Assembly (NCBI GenBank): GCA_013822245.1
Contig: PNKE01000047.1
Coordinates: 23,756-87,755, forward strand
Reading direction: 5' to 3'
DNA: 64,000 nt
Source of the DNA: Candidatus Solibacter sp.
GTDB lineage: Bacteria; Acidobacteriota; Terriglobia; Bryobacterales; Bryobacteraceae
The notes below the pieces were generated by a model. It was not told where the DNA came from. It made no database searches and saw only the letters and a list, made by a program, of their open reading frames with translations. A program made the position numbers and the translations under genes. This document shows, in pieces, positions 33,032 through 40,873 of the stretch; the stretch's first letter is position 1, and each line of letters opens with the position of its first letter.

Positions 33032-34420
33032 ATGCGATCGATTTCGAGATGGACGTGTCTTTTATTGCTGGCGGCGGCGGCGGTTGGCGCGCAGACGGCG
33101 GATGTGGCGGGGTCGTGGGAGGGCGTGCTGGAATCGCCGGCCGGGAAACTCAGGATCAGGCTGCATGTAGAGAAGACGGCGGCAGGGGCGCTGGCGGCGA
33201 AGATGGACAGCGTGGACCAGGGGGCGCTGGGGATTCCGGTGGATCAGGTGTCGTTCGCCGACGGAGTGCTGAGGTGGAGTATCGCGAGGGTGGGCGCATC
33301 CTACGAAGGCAAGCTGAACGAGGCCGGGGACGCGATTGAAGGCACGCTGACGCAGGGCATCACGTTGAAGCTGAACCTGGAGCGGATGTCGGCGGCCGCG
33401 GTTGCGTCGTCGGCGATCAGGAGGCCGCAGACGCCGAAGCCGCCGTATCCGTACAAGGTGGAGGAAGTGTCGTTCGCGAGCAAGGCCGAGGGCGTGACGA
33501 TGGGCGGGACGCTGACGATTCCGGAGGGTGCGGGGCCGCATCCGGCGGTGATACTGATCAGCGGGTCGGGGGCGCAGGACCGCGACGAGACGATCTTCAG
33601 CCACAAGCCGTTTCTGGTGCTGGCGGATCATCTGACGCGGCGGGGCATTGCCGTGTTGAGGTATGACGACCGGGGCGTGGGCAAATCGACGGGCAGCCGC
33701 GAGGAGGCGACTTCAGTGGACTTTTCCGAAGACGCCGAGGGCGGGTTGGATTATCTGGCCAAGCGCAAGGAGATCGATGCGAAGCGGATCGGGTTTGTTG
33801 GGCACAGCGAGGGCGGAGTGATTGCGCCGATGATCGCGGTGCGGAGGCCGGAGACGGCGTTTATCGTGCTGATAGCGGGGACAGGGGTAGACGGGGAGCA
33901 GATTCTGTATGAGCAGGGGCAGGCGGTGTTGAAGGCGAATGGCGCGAGCGCGGAAGCGATTGCGGCGCAGAGAGAGATCCAGGAGAAGATGTTCGCGATT
34001 GTGAAGGCGGAGAGGGATCCGGAGGAGGCGGCGGCGAAGTTGAGGCAGGTGCTGGGCGGGTCACCGGCGGCGGAGCAGAGCATCAAGAGCGTGACCGCGA
34101 TGTGGTTCCGGTATTTCCTGACGTACAATCCGCAGCCGGTGCTGGAGCGGGTGAAGTGTCCGGTGCTGGCGTTGAACGGGAGCCTGGACACGCAGGTGGT
34201 GGCGGGGCAGAATCTGCCGGCGATCGAGGCGGCGCTGAAGAAGGGCGGGAACGAGGATTTCGAGACGGCGCTGCTGCCAGGGTTGAACCATCTGATGCAG
34301 ACGGCCAAGACGGGCGGCGTGCCCGAGTACAACCAGATTGAAGAGACGATGGCGCCGGCGGCGCTGGACAAGATGGCGACGTGGCTGAGGCGGCGGGCGG
34401 GGCTGGAGACGGGACGATAG
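33032..34420 (+). CDS. Secreted alpha/beta hydrolase (serine esterase/peptidase-like)
   Basis: 462 residues. Signal peptide (WTCLLLLAAAAVGAQ), an N-terminal beta domain (about 25-125, DVAGSWEGVLESPAGKLRIR) and an alpha/beta hydrolase fold. Catalytic elements are GHSEGG (nucleophile Ser near 255), an Asp around NGSLDTQ and His in LPGLNHLMQ near 420. GSGAQDRDETIF is the oxyanion-strand motif common in S9-like acidobacterial hydrolases. The substrate is unknown. It is divergent from PSD1 across 39 bases and begins a long plus-strand run. Confidence 0.87.
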   Translation: MRSISRWTCLLLLAAAAVGAQTADVAGSWEGVLESPAGKLRIRLHVEKTAAGALAAKMDSVDQGALGIPVDQVSFADGVLRWSIARVGASYEGKLNEAGDAIEGTLTQGITLKLNLERMSAAAVASSAIRRPQTPKPPYPYKVEEVSFASKAEGVTMGGTLTIPEGAGPHPAVILISGSGAQDRDETIFSHKPFLVLADHLTRRGIAVLRYDDRGVGKSTGSREEATSVDFSEDAEGGLDYLAKRKEIDAKRIGFVGHSEGGVIAPMIAVRRPETAFIVLIAGTGVDGEQILYEQGQAVLKANGASAEAIAAQREIQEKMFAIVKAERDPEEAAAKLRQVLGGSPAAEQSIKSVTAMWFRYFLTYNPQPVLERVKCPVLALNGSLDTQVVAGQNLPAIEAALKKGGNEDFETALLPGLNHLMQTAKTGGVPEYNQIEETMAPAALDKMATWLRRRAGLETGR

Positions 34421-34464
34421 GGCGGGCGGCCGAGGTGGAGGAAGCCGGGCGTTCAGACGATAGA

Positions 34465-35595
34465 GTGAGGGTGAGAGAGAGACGATCCGGGCGGCGGGTG
34501 CTCATAGCCGCCATTTGCGCAGCCGCGCTATGGGCGATCGTGCTGCAGGCCGTGAAGCCGGAACGGTTCCTGACGGGGGCGAATGATTTCGCTCAGCTTT
34601 ACGCGGGAGCGAGGCTGGTGGGGACGCCGGGGCTGTATTCGGTGGAAGCGAATGAGCGGGTGCACCTGGAGACGTTGGGCTACGTGATCCCGTCGGTGTA
34701 TTATTCGCGGCTGCCGTTTTATGCCTGGATGCTGCGGCCGCTGGCGGGGTTGCCTTACCAGGCGGCGTACTGGACGTTTCAGGCGCTGAGCGCGGCCTGC
34801 CTGGCGTGGTTCCTTTGGATGTTTGTCAGGGACCGGTTGGACGTGGCCATCTTCGCGTTTCTCTATCCGCCGCTGGTGTTCACGCCATTCAACGGGCAGG
34901 ATGTTTCGATGGTGCTGGCGCTGGCCGCGGCCGGGTATCTGCTGATGGAAAGGGAGAGGCCGTTCACGGCGGGGCTGGTCTGGGCGTTGTGCGCGATCAA
35001 GCCGCACCTGGTGCTGCTGCTGCCGGTGGCGCTGATCGTCCACCGGAAGTGGCGGGCGCTGGCAGGAGGAGTGGCGGGCGGCGGGGTGCTGATCGCGCTG
35101 TGCTATCTGGCGCAGGGCGGCAACTGGATGGCCGAGTACGGGGCGCTGCTGGGCAGTCCGGAGTTGCATCCGAATCCGCAGTTGATGCCGAATTTCCAGG
35201 CCGTGGGCGCGGCACTGCCGGCGCTCGATGCGGGGTGGTTGGTTGCGATGGCGAGCGTGTTGGTGGCGGCGGTGGCGGCGGCGGCGTTCCGGAAATCGGA
35301 GCATTGGGCAGAGGCATTTGCTTTGTCGCTGCCGGCGAGCCTGTTGATCAGTGTCCATGCCTACGCGCAGGACACGCTGCTGCTGCTGTTGCCGCTGGTT
35401 GTGCTCAGCCGGATGGCGGCGCGGCCCGCGATGGTCCGGTTCGCGGCGCTGATGACGATGCCGCTGACGCCGGTGCTGGTGGTGGTTGGCGCGCCGTGGT
35501 CGGCGGTGTACCCGGCGCTGCTGGCGGCCTGGGTGACGGCGGGCGCGCTGAGAAGGCGTAGCGCCAAGACCGGCGCGGACCCGTGTACCATTTGA
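34465..35595 (+). CDS. GT87/DUF2029-like polytopic glycosyltransferase
   Basis: 376 residues from the GTG at 34465; the frame is open upstream into the previous gene, and GTG at 34471 is equally possible. About nine hydrophobic helices are seen. The loop GANDFAQLYAGARLVGTPGLY near residues 32-52 carries the acidic Asp typical of GT-C-type enzymes, and FTPFNGQDVSMVLALAAAGY with IKPHLVLLLPVALI match DUF2029 (GT87, polyprenyl-phosphate mannose-dependent transferases in actinobacteria). The donor and acceptor cannot be inferred. It lies 44 bases after the hydrolase and 2 bases before the S66 peptidase gene. Confidence 0.82.
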   Translation: MRVRERRSGRRVLIAAICAAALWAIVLQAVKPERFLTGANDFAQLYAGARLVGTPGLYSVEANERVHLETLGYVIPSVYYSRLPFYAWMLRPLAGLPYQAAYWTFQALSAACLAWFLWMFVRDRLDVAIFAFLYPPLVFTPFNGQDVSMVLALAAAGYLLMERERPFTAGLVWALCAIKPHLVLLLPVALIVHRKWRALAGGVAGGGVLIALCYLAQGGNWMAEYGALLGSPELHPNPQLMPNFQAVGAALPALDAGWLVAMASVLVAAVAAAAFRKSEHWAEAFALSLPASLLISVHAYAQDTLLLLLPLVVLSRMAARPAMVRFAALMTMPLTPVLVVVGAPWSAVYPALLAAWVTAGALRRRSAKTGADPCTI

Positions 35596-35597
35596 GG

Positions 35598-36632
35598 GTG
35601 CGACGCAGATCCTTTTTGAGTTCGGTTGGCGTGACGGTGGCGGGTGCGGGGGCGATGAAAGCGCAGACGGCGAAGGTGGTGCGGCCGAAGGCGGTTAAGC
35701 CGGGCGATACGGTGGCGCTGATTACGCCGTCGACGTACGTGAGCGATCCGGACCGGCTGGAGCTGGCGCGGCGGACGGTGGAGCATTTCGGGTTGAAGGC
35801 GAAGTGGGGCGCGGGCGTGGGCAAGCGCGACGGCTACCTGGGCGGGTCGATCCAGACGCGGGTGGATGATCTTCATGCGGCGTTCGCCGACCCGCAGGTG
35901 AAAGCCGTGTTCTGCATCCGCGGCGGCTACGGCTCGGCGATGCTGCTGGACAAGATCGACTTCGGTTTGATCCGGCGGAATCCGAAGATTTTCATCGGCT
36001 ATAGCGACATCACGGCGCTGCATGTGGCGATTCATCAGGAGACGGGACTGGTGACATTCCACGGGCCGGTGACGCTGTCACGGTTTTCGAACTACACGCA
36101 GGAGTGTTTCCGGCGGGCGTTGTTTGAGGCCAAGCCGCTGGGCGTGTTGACGAATCCGCCGGAGGAGAATCAACTGCGGCCGCGCCATTTGACGCGAGTG
36201 ATCCGGCCGGGCAAGGCGAGCGGGCCGTTGACGGGGGGCAACCTGTCGCTGATCGCGTCGCTGATGGGCACGAGGTGGGAGATCCGGACCGAGGGCAAGA
36301 TGCTGTTCATCGAAGACGTCGGCGAGCAGCCGTATGCGATGGACAGGATGCTGACGCAGTTGCGGCTGGCGGGGAAGTTGAAGGGGATTCGAGGGCTGGT
36401 GATCGGGGAGTGTTCGGGGTGCACGCCGAGGGAGTTTCAGCCGAGCTTTGAATCGACGTTCTCGCTGGGCGAAGTGTTGAACAATATCCTGGGCGATCTG
36501 GACGTGCCGGTGTTGACGGGCATGACGATCGGCCACACAGACGATCAACTGACGCTCCCGATGGGCGTGAAAGCGACGCTGGATACGGCGGCGGCGACGC
36601 TGACGGTGGAGGAGCCGGCGACGGAGGCATGA
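35598..36632 (+). CDS. LD-carboxypeptidase (peptidase S66), Tat-exported
   Basis: 344 residues from the GTG at 35598; another GTG at 35583 would add five residues. The RRRSFLSSVGVTVAGAGA N-terminus is a twin-arginine signal. The S66 core is complete: VKPGDTVALITPS, the nucleophile in CIRGGYGSAMLLD, FIGYSDITALH, the catalytic Glu region LFIEDVGEQPYAMDRML, and the catalytic His in MTIGHTDDQLTLPMG. The family removes the terminal D-Ala from murein tetrapeptides in recycling, normally in the cytosol; export through Tat would place it in the periplasm. Its stop overlaps the next ATG as ATGA. Confidence 0.9.
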   Translation: MRRRSFLSSVGVTVAGAGAMKAQTAKVVRPKAVKPGDTVALITPSTYVSDPDRLELARRTVEHFGLKAKWGAGVGKRDGYLGGSIQTRVDDLHAAFADPQVKAVFCIRGGYGSAMLLDKIDFGLIRRNPKIFIGYSDITALHVAIHQETGLVTFHGPVTLSRFSNYTQECFRRALFEAKPLGVLTNPPEENQLRPRHLTRVIRPGKASGPLTGGNLSLIASLMGTRWEIRTEGKMLFIEDVGEQPYAMDRMLTQLRLAGKLKGIRGLVIGECSGCTPREFQPSFESTFSLGEVLNNILGDLDVPVLTGMTIGHTDDQLTLPMGVKATLDTAAATLTVEEPATEA

Positions 36633-37477
36633 CGATGAAAGACGGCAGGATCACCAGGCGCACGGCGGCGGCGATGGTTTCGGCGGCGGCGGTGATGCAG
36701 GCGCAGGCGCCCACGACGGAATTGCTTTGGCCCGAGGGCGCGCCGGGCGCGGTGGGGACGGAAGATCTGGACAAGCCGGCGTTGACGACATGGCTGGCGG
36801 CGAAGCCGAACGGGGCGGCGGTGCTGGTGTGTCCGGGCGGCGGCTATGGCGCGCTGGCGATGGATCACGAGGGCAAGCAGATCGCCGAATGGTACAACGC
36901 GCTGGGGGTGTCGGCATTCATTTTGAAGTACCGGCTGGGGCCGCGATACCGCCATCCGGCGCCGCTCGACGACGCGCGGCGGGCGATGCGGATGATCCGC
37001 GAGCGGGCGCCGAAACTGGGCATCGATGCGGCGCGGGTGGGCGTGATGGGTTTTTCGGCTGGAGGGCATCTGGCGTCGACGCTGTCGACGCATTACCAGC
37101 AGGGCGAGAGGCCGGACTTCGCCGTGCTGTGTTATCCGGTGATTTCGTTCACGACGCGGTATGCGCATTCGGGGTCGATGCGGAACCTGCTGGGCGCGCC
37201 GCCGGATCCGGCGCTGGTGTGGGATCTGTCGAATGAGTTGAAGGTGACGGCCGAGACGCCGCCGACGTTTTTGTTTCACACCAACGCCGATGCGGGCGTG
37301 CCGCCGGAGAACAGCATCCTTTACTACATGGCGCTGCGGCGGGTGGGCGTGCCGGCCGAGATGCACATCTATCAGGAGGGAAGGCACGGCGTGGGGCTGG
37401 CGCAGAAGGACCCGGTGCTGTCGACGTGGCCGGACAGGTTGAAGGACTGGCTGAAGGTGCGCGGATTCGTGCGGTAA
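36629..37477 (+). CDS. Alpha/beta hydrolase (BD-FAE/acetylxylan esterase-like)
   Basis: 282 residues; ATG at 36629 overlaps the previous stop (ATGA), with a second in-frame ATG two codons later. Residues 1-25 look like a weak Tat or Sec signal (RITRRTAAAMVSAAAVMQAQ). The esterase core has AAVLVCPGGGYGALAMDHEG (oxyanion region), nucleophile GFSAGGHLAST, Asp in NADAGVPPENS and His in YQEGRHGVGLAQ. This set matches bacterial carbohydrate-esterase-like hydrolases that deacetylate xylan or related polymers. The substrate is inferred, not shown. Confidence 0.88.
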   Translation: MTMKDGRITRRTAAAMVSAAAVMQAQAPTTELLWPEGAPGAVGTEDLDKPALTTWLAAKPNGAAVLVCPGGGYGALAMDHEGKQIAEWYNALGVSAFILKYRLGPRYRHPAPLDDARRAMRMIRERAPKLGIDAARVGVMGFSAGGHLASTLSTHYQQGERPDFAVLCYPVISFTTRYAHSGSMRNLLGAPPDPALVWDLSNELKVTAETPPTFLFHTNADAGVPPENSILYYMALRRVGVPAEMHIYQEGRHGVGLAQKDPVLSTWPDRLKDWLKVRGFVR

Positions 37478-37514
37478 CGCGGCGGCGGGGGGCCGCGTCA
37501 GAGTCTATCAGGAG

Positions 37515-38540
37515 ATGATGCGGAACCTCATCGTTGCGGCGGCGGCTGTGGGCGCCATCGCGTGGGCGCAGGAGTCCGATCCAGGGCGTCCGATTCTGAA
37601 GCGCGGCGGGCCGGCGACGCAGCGGGAAAAGCCATCGGAGGCGCCGCCGCCAGCAGCGCCGAGGGGCGAGCCGGTCTACAAAGAAATTGCAGTTGATGAA
37701 GAGGGGCGGGGCGACAAGCCGCTGGCCGTGGCCTCCGCGGAAAACGACGCGGAAGTGTTGATCGAACGGGCGCGGGCGGCGGCGTATGAGTTCAACGACA
37801 AGCTGCCGGATTTCATTTGCGACCAGTTGGTGGTGCGGTACGAGAGCAAGACGAGGAAGCCGGAGTGGAAGCAGAAGGACCGGGTGCAGGTGGAGTTGAC
37901 CTACGCGGGCGGGAAAGAGGATTACCGGAATATCCGGGTGAACGGGAAGCGGCTGAAGAAGGGGTCGCCGGAGGATTCGGGATCGTGGTCGACGGGCGAG
38001 TTTGGCACGACGCTGGCCGACATCATGGCGTCGAACACGGACGCGCAGTTCCGATTGCGGAAGGACGATTCCACGGCGGCCGGGCTGAAGGCGAAGGTGT
38101 TCAACTTCAGCGTGGCGCAGGCGAATTCGCATTGGACGATCCGCTATGGGCGATCGGTGCGGCCGGCGTATAACGGGGCGTTGTGGATCGATCCGGAGTC
38201 GGCGCGGGTGCTGCGCATCGAGATGGACTCGCGGCGGTTGCCCGTGGATTACGACATCGACAAGGTGGAGATGTCGGTGGACTACGGCTGGGTGGTGATC
38301 AGCGGCCAGCGGTATCTGCTGCCGGTGAAGAGCGAGGTGCTGGCGTGCCAGACGCACAGTTTCTCGTGCTTGAGGAACACGATCGAGTACCGGAACTACC
38401 GCAAGTTCGCGGTGGAGTCGCAGTTGCTGCAAGTGGAGAGCGAGATCACGTTCGAGGACGAAGAGAAGGAAAAGAGCAAGACGACGCCGCCGTCGATCAC
38501 GCCGGAGCAGCCGAAGACGGCCCCGGCGAAGAAGAAGTGA
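37515..38540 (+). CDS. Secreted protein of unknown function
   Basis: 341 residues with a signal peptide (MMRNLIVAAAAVGAIAWAQ), a Pro-rich linker to about residue 60 and a Lys/Pro-rich C-terminal tail (EEKEKSKTTPPSITPEQPKT). The central 230 residues are beta-rich with long strands (DFICDQLVVRYESK, YGRSVRPAYNGALWIDPESA, YGWVVISGQRYLLPVKSEVL), like acidobacterial proteins loosely resembling outer-membrane lipoprotein-sorting (LolA-type) half barrels. Three Cys residues could allow one disulfide. GGAG precedes the ATG. I do not recognise a defined family. Confidence 0.75.
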   Translation: MMRNLIVAAAAVGAIAWAQESDPGRPILKRGGPATQREKPSEAPPPAAPRGEPVYKEIAVDEEGRGDKPLAVASAENDAEVLIERARAAAYEFNDKLPDFICDQLVVRYESKTRKPEWKQKDRVQVELTYAGGKEDYRNIRVNGKRLKKGSPEDSGSWSTGEFGTTLADIMASNTDAQFRLRKDDSTAAGLKAKVFNFSVAQANSHWTIRYGRSVRPAYNGALWIDPESARVLRIEMDSRRLPVDYDIDKVEMSVDYGWVVISGQRYLLPVKSEVLACQTHSFSCLRNTIEYRNYRKFAVESQLLQVESEITFEDEEKEKSKTTPPSITPEQPKTAPAKKK

Positions 38541-38553
38541 AAGCCGCGGCGGA

Positions 38554-39417
38554 TCAGAGTTTGCCGAGAACGGCGCGGGCGATTTCGACGCCCTTCTGCC
38601 GGCCGCCGGGCAGCGCGGGCATCATCAGTTCGAGGAAGTTGTCGCCCTTGAGGGCATAGATGCCGGAGGCCAGCGGGGCCATGACGGCCTGATCGCCGAG
38701 TCCGGGTATCTTTTCCATGCCGCCGAGAGCGCCTCCGGCGATGGAGACGCCGGCCCAATCGGCTTTGCCGCCGCCGCGGCGGACGGCGATCTCAAACACG
38801 AGGCCCGCGCTGTTTTGCGCTTGAGCCGCGCCGGCGATCATACCCTTGGTGAACCGCTCGAGTTGCTGGACGCCTTCGGCCTGGTTATCGCCTTTAGACG
38901 ATTTCAGGGCCTCCATGGCGGCGCTGGTTTCGGCCTGGGCGATCTTTGCGAGTTCATCGGGGCCGGCAAAGTAGCGGCAGGAGAGTTTGCCGGAGTCGGC
39001 GTCCGGGTTGGGCTCGACGCGTACGATGGCGATGCCGGCGAGTTGAGAGGCCTGTGATTGCGACAGCAGCCAGCAGCCGTCGCCGCCTTCGGATGCAGCG
39101 GCGGCGGCGCCCTGTTCGGCGAGGTCTTTCAGGCTCACTCCCCGCTCGGCGGCAACGGTCTCGACTTTGTCCTTGATCTTGATTGCGGCCCAGTAGAGGC
39201 CGACGCCGCCGAGGATGCCGAGGATCACCAGGACGCCGAAGACGACGAGGATGATCTTGAGCACGGGGCTGGAACCCTTTGCCGGCGCGGGTTGCGGCAT
39301 GGTGGCGCCCATGTTCGGGACGGGAGGCTGGGCCTGGGCGCTGCCCGCCTTGGCTCCACACTTGCCGCAGAATACGCCGTCGAGCGGCGCACCGCATTGT
39401 TCACAGAACCGGGCCAT
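38554..39417 (-). CDS. Zinc-ribbon single-pass membrane protein
   Basis: 287 residues from the ATG at 39417, fixed by a perfect AGGAGG 8 bases upstream (39425-39430); the longer in-frame start is not used. Residues 3-22 are a double CxxC zinc ribbon (FCEQCGAPLDGVFCGKCGAK). A Pro/Ala-rich linker follows, then one membrane helix (about 45-75, VLKIILVVFGVLVILGILGG). The outside part of about 210 residues has no recognised domain; it contains CWLLSQSQASQLAGIAIVRV and LSCRYFAGPDELAKI. The function is unknown; a role in envelope sensing is speculative. Confidence 0.78.
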   Translation of the reverse strand: MARFCEQCGAPLDGVFCGKCGAKAGSAQAQPPVPNMGATMPQPAPAKGSSPVLKIILVVFGVLVILGILGGVGLYWAAIKIKDKVETVAAERGVSLKDLAEQGAAAAASEGGDGCWLLSQSQASQLAGIAIVRVEPNPDADSGKLSCRYFAGPDELAKIAQAETSAAMEALKSSKGDNQAEGVQQLERFTKGMIAGAAQAQNSAGLVFEIAVRRGGGKADWAGVSIAGGALGGMEKIPGLGDQAVMAPLASGIYALKGDNFLELMMPALPGGRQKGVEIARAVLGKL

Positions 39418-39521
39418 GAGCGTATCCTCCTGGTCCGCGCATGGTGAGCGCGGAGTGCTTCTGTCCAAGGTTACAGCGATTGCGAGGCGGCAACAAGCGA
39501 GCGGGAGTCAGTGAGCGGGAG

Positions 39522-40847
39522 TCAGCCGCGTTCGAGGGGTTGGGTGAGGCAGTGGGGGCCGCCGTTCTGGCGGGCGAGTTCGGTCCCGTTGAACGCGATC
39601 ACTTCAACGCCGGCGGAGGCGAGCGCCTTGGCGGTATGGGGGTTGCCCTGATAGGCGACGACCTTGCCGGGCGCGACGGCGACGACGTTGGAGGCCTGAC
39701 GGCGGAGTTCCTTGAGGACGACTTCGGCGGCGTGGCGATCACGGTCCGCGGCGGGCGGGTGGCCGCCGACGAGGACGATTTTGTAGCCGCGGGCGCGGAG
39801 GAAGTCGGCGAGTTTAATGTCGCCGAGAGTGTCGTCCTTCTTGCCGGTTGCGGCGAGGAAGAGTTCGACCGAGCCGAGGCGGGCGAGCGCGGGCAGATGG
39901 GATTCGAGGTTGTGGTCCTTGGCTTTCGGCTTCGCCGCCATGCCGCGGAGCATGTGGGAGAGCGGGTCGCGGCCGGATTCGGACTTGTCGAAGAACCAGG
40001 GCAGGGTGAGCGCGGTTCTGGTGTCGACAAAGGTGCAGACGGTATCCAGGTGCAGGAAGATATTCTGCAACGGGGAGCGCGTGCCGGAGGGCAGGCGCAC
40101 GGCGACGACGTCCATGTTGAGCGCGCGGGCGAGTTTTGGAGCGGCGGATTCGGAGGTACGGTTGCCGACGCCGACAAGAAGGGTATTCTCATCGGCCACC
40201 ATGGCGTCGCCGCCTTCGAGGGAGACGTCGTGCTCAGCGGCGTCGAAGACGATCGGGTATTTCTTCAGAGCCGGTGACCACTCGTAGAGGAAGCGCGCGA
40301 GGATGGACTCGACGGTGCGGGATTCATTGGCGAACCTGCCGATGACGACGCCGCGCGGGGTCATGAAGGCGCAGTCGCGGGCCCAATAGAGGGAGCCGGC
40401 GGGATCGGAGAGCGGCGAGAAGCGGCCGTCGTCGTCGTTGCGGAAGAGCCAATCGGCGGCCGCGCCGAGCAGCACCGATGCGTCGATTTTCGCCGAGTGC
40501 GGTGCGAGTTGAGGGGCCCAGCCGCGCAGCCAGGTTGAGAGCACGCCGGCGGCGCGGGCCGATTTGACGGCGGCGTCGAGTTCATCGCGGAAGAAGAGGA
40601 CCTCGGCGCCGGCGCGGCGCAGGATGTCGACCAGGGCATTGTGTTCGATGGCGGCGCGCGGGTCGATGCCGGTGCTGAGCAGGCGGATGGGACCGTAGCC
40701 GAGGCCGAGGCCGTGGCTGGTTTCCTCGCCCGGCGCATGGACGAGAACGCGGCGGAGGGGGCCGACGTCGGAGGCGATGAAAGCGGGCGTCCGGCCGCGC
40801 AGAAGGGCCGGCGAACCGGCCGCGGCGAGGAAATCACGACGGCGCAT
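39522..40847 (-). CDS. Arginine deiminase/amidinotransferase-family protein with Tat signal
   Basis: 441 residues. The N-terminus MRRRDFLAAAGSPALLRG is a twin-arginine signal. The body is a guanidine-modifying fold: GPLRRVLVHAPGEE, LYWARDCAFMTPRGVVIGRF, SLEGGDAMVADENTLLVGVG, IFLHLDTVCTFVD, and the catalytic Cys433 in GGPHCLTQPLE, the position of the active-site cysteine in arginine deiminase (GxxRC-MS-PL). Acting outside the cytoplasm would be unusual, since ADI usually feeds cytosolic ATP synthesis via carbamate kinase, none of which is nearby. The exact substrate (arginine, agmatine, other guanidines) is open. It is divergent from the S9 peptidase. Confidence 0.87.
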   Translation of the reverse strand: MRRRDFLAAAGSPALLRGRTPAFIASDVGPLRRVLVHAPGEETSHGLGLGYGPIRLLSTGIDPRAAIEHNALVDILRRAGAEVLFFRDELDAAVKSARAAGVLSTWLRGWAPQLAPHSAKIDASVLLGAAADWLFRNDDDGRFSPLSDPAGSLYWARDCAFMTPRGVVIGRFANESRTVESILARFLYEWSPALKKYPIVFDAAEHDVSLEGGDAMVADENTLLVGVGNRTSESAAPKLARALNMDVVAVRLPSGTRSPLQNIFLHLDTVCTFVDTRTALTLPWFFDKSESGRDPLSHMLRGMAAKPKAKDHNLESHLPALARLGSVELFLAATGKKDDTLGDIKLADFLRARGYKIVLVGGHPPAADRDRHAAEVVLKELRRQASNVVAVAPGKVVAYQGNPHTAKALASAGVEVIAFNGTELARQNGGPHCLTQPLERG

Positions 40848-40856
40848 AAGAAGTGA

Positions 40857-40866
40857 AGTGTAGCAT
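40857..40866. promoter_or_regulatory. Overlapping divergent -10 boxes (arginine deiminase / S9 peptidase)
   Basis: TACACT on the minus strand (40857-40862, 9 bases before the ATG at 40847) overlaps TAGCAT on the plus strand (40861-40866, 7 bases before the ATG at 40874) by 2 bases. Only 26 bases separate the two start codons, so the two promoters must be mutually exclusive at any moment. Confidence 0.5.
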
Positions 40867-40873
40867 GGAGAGT

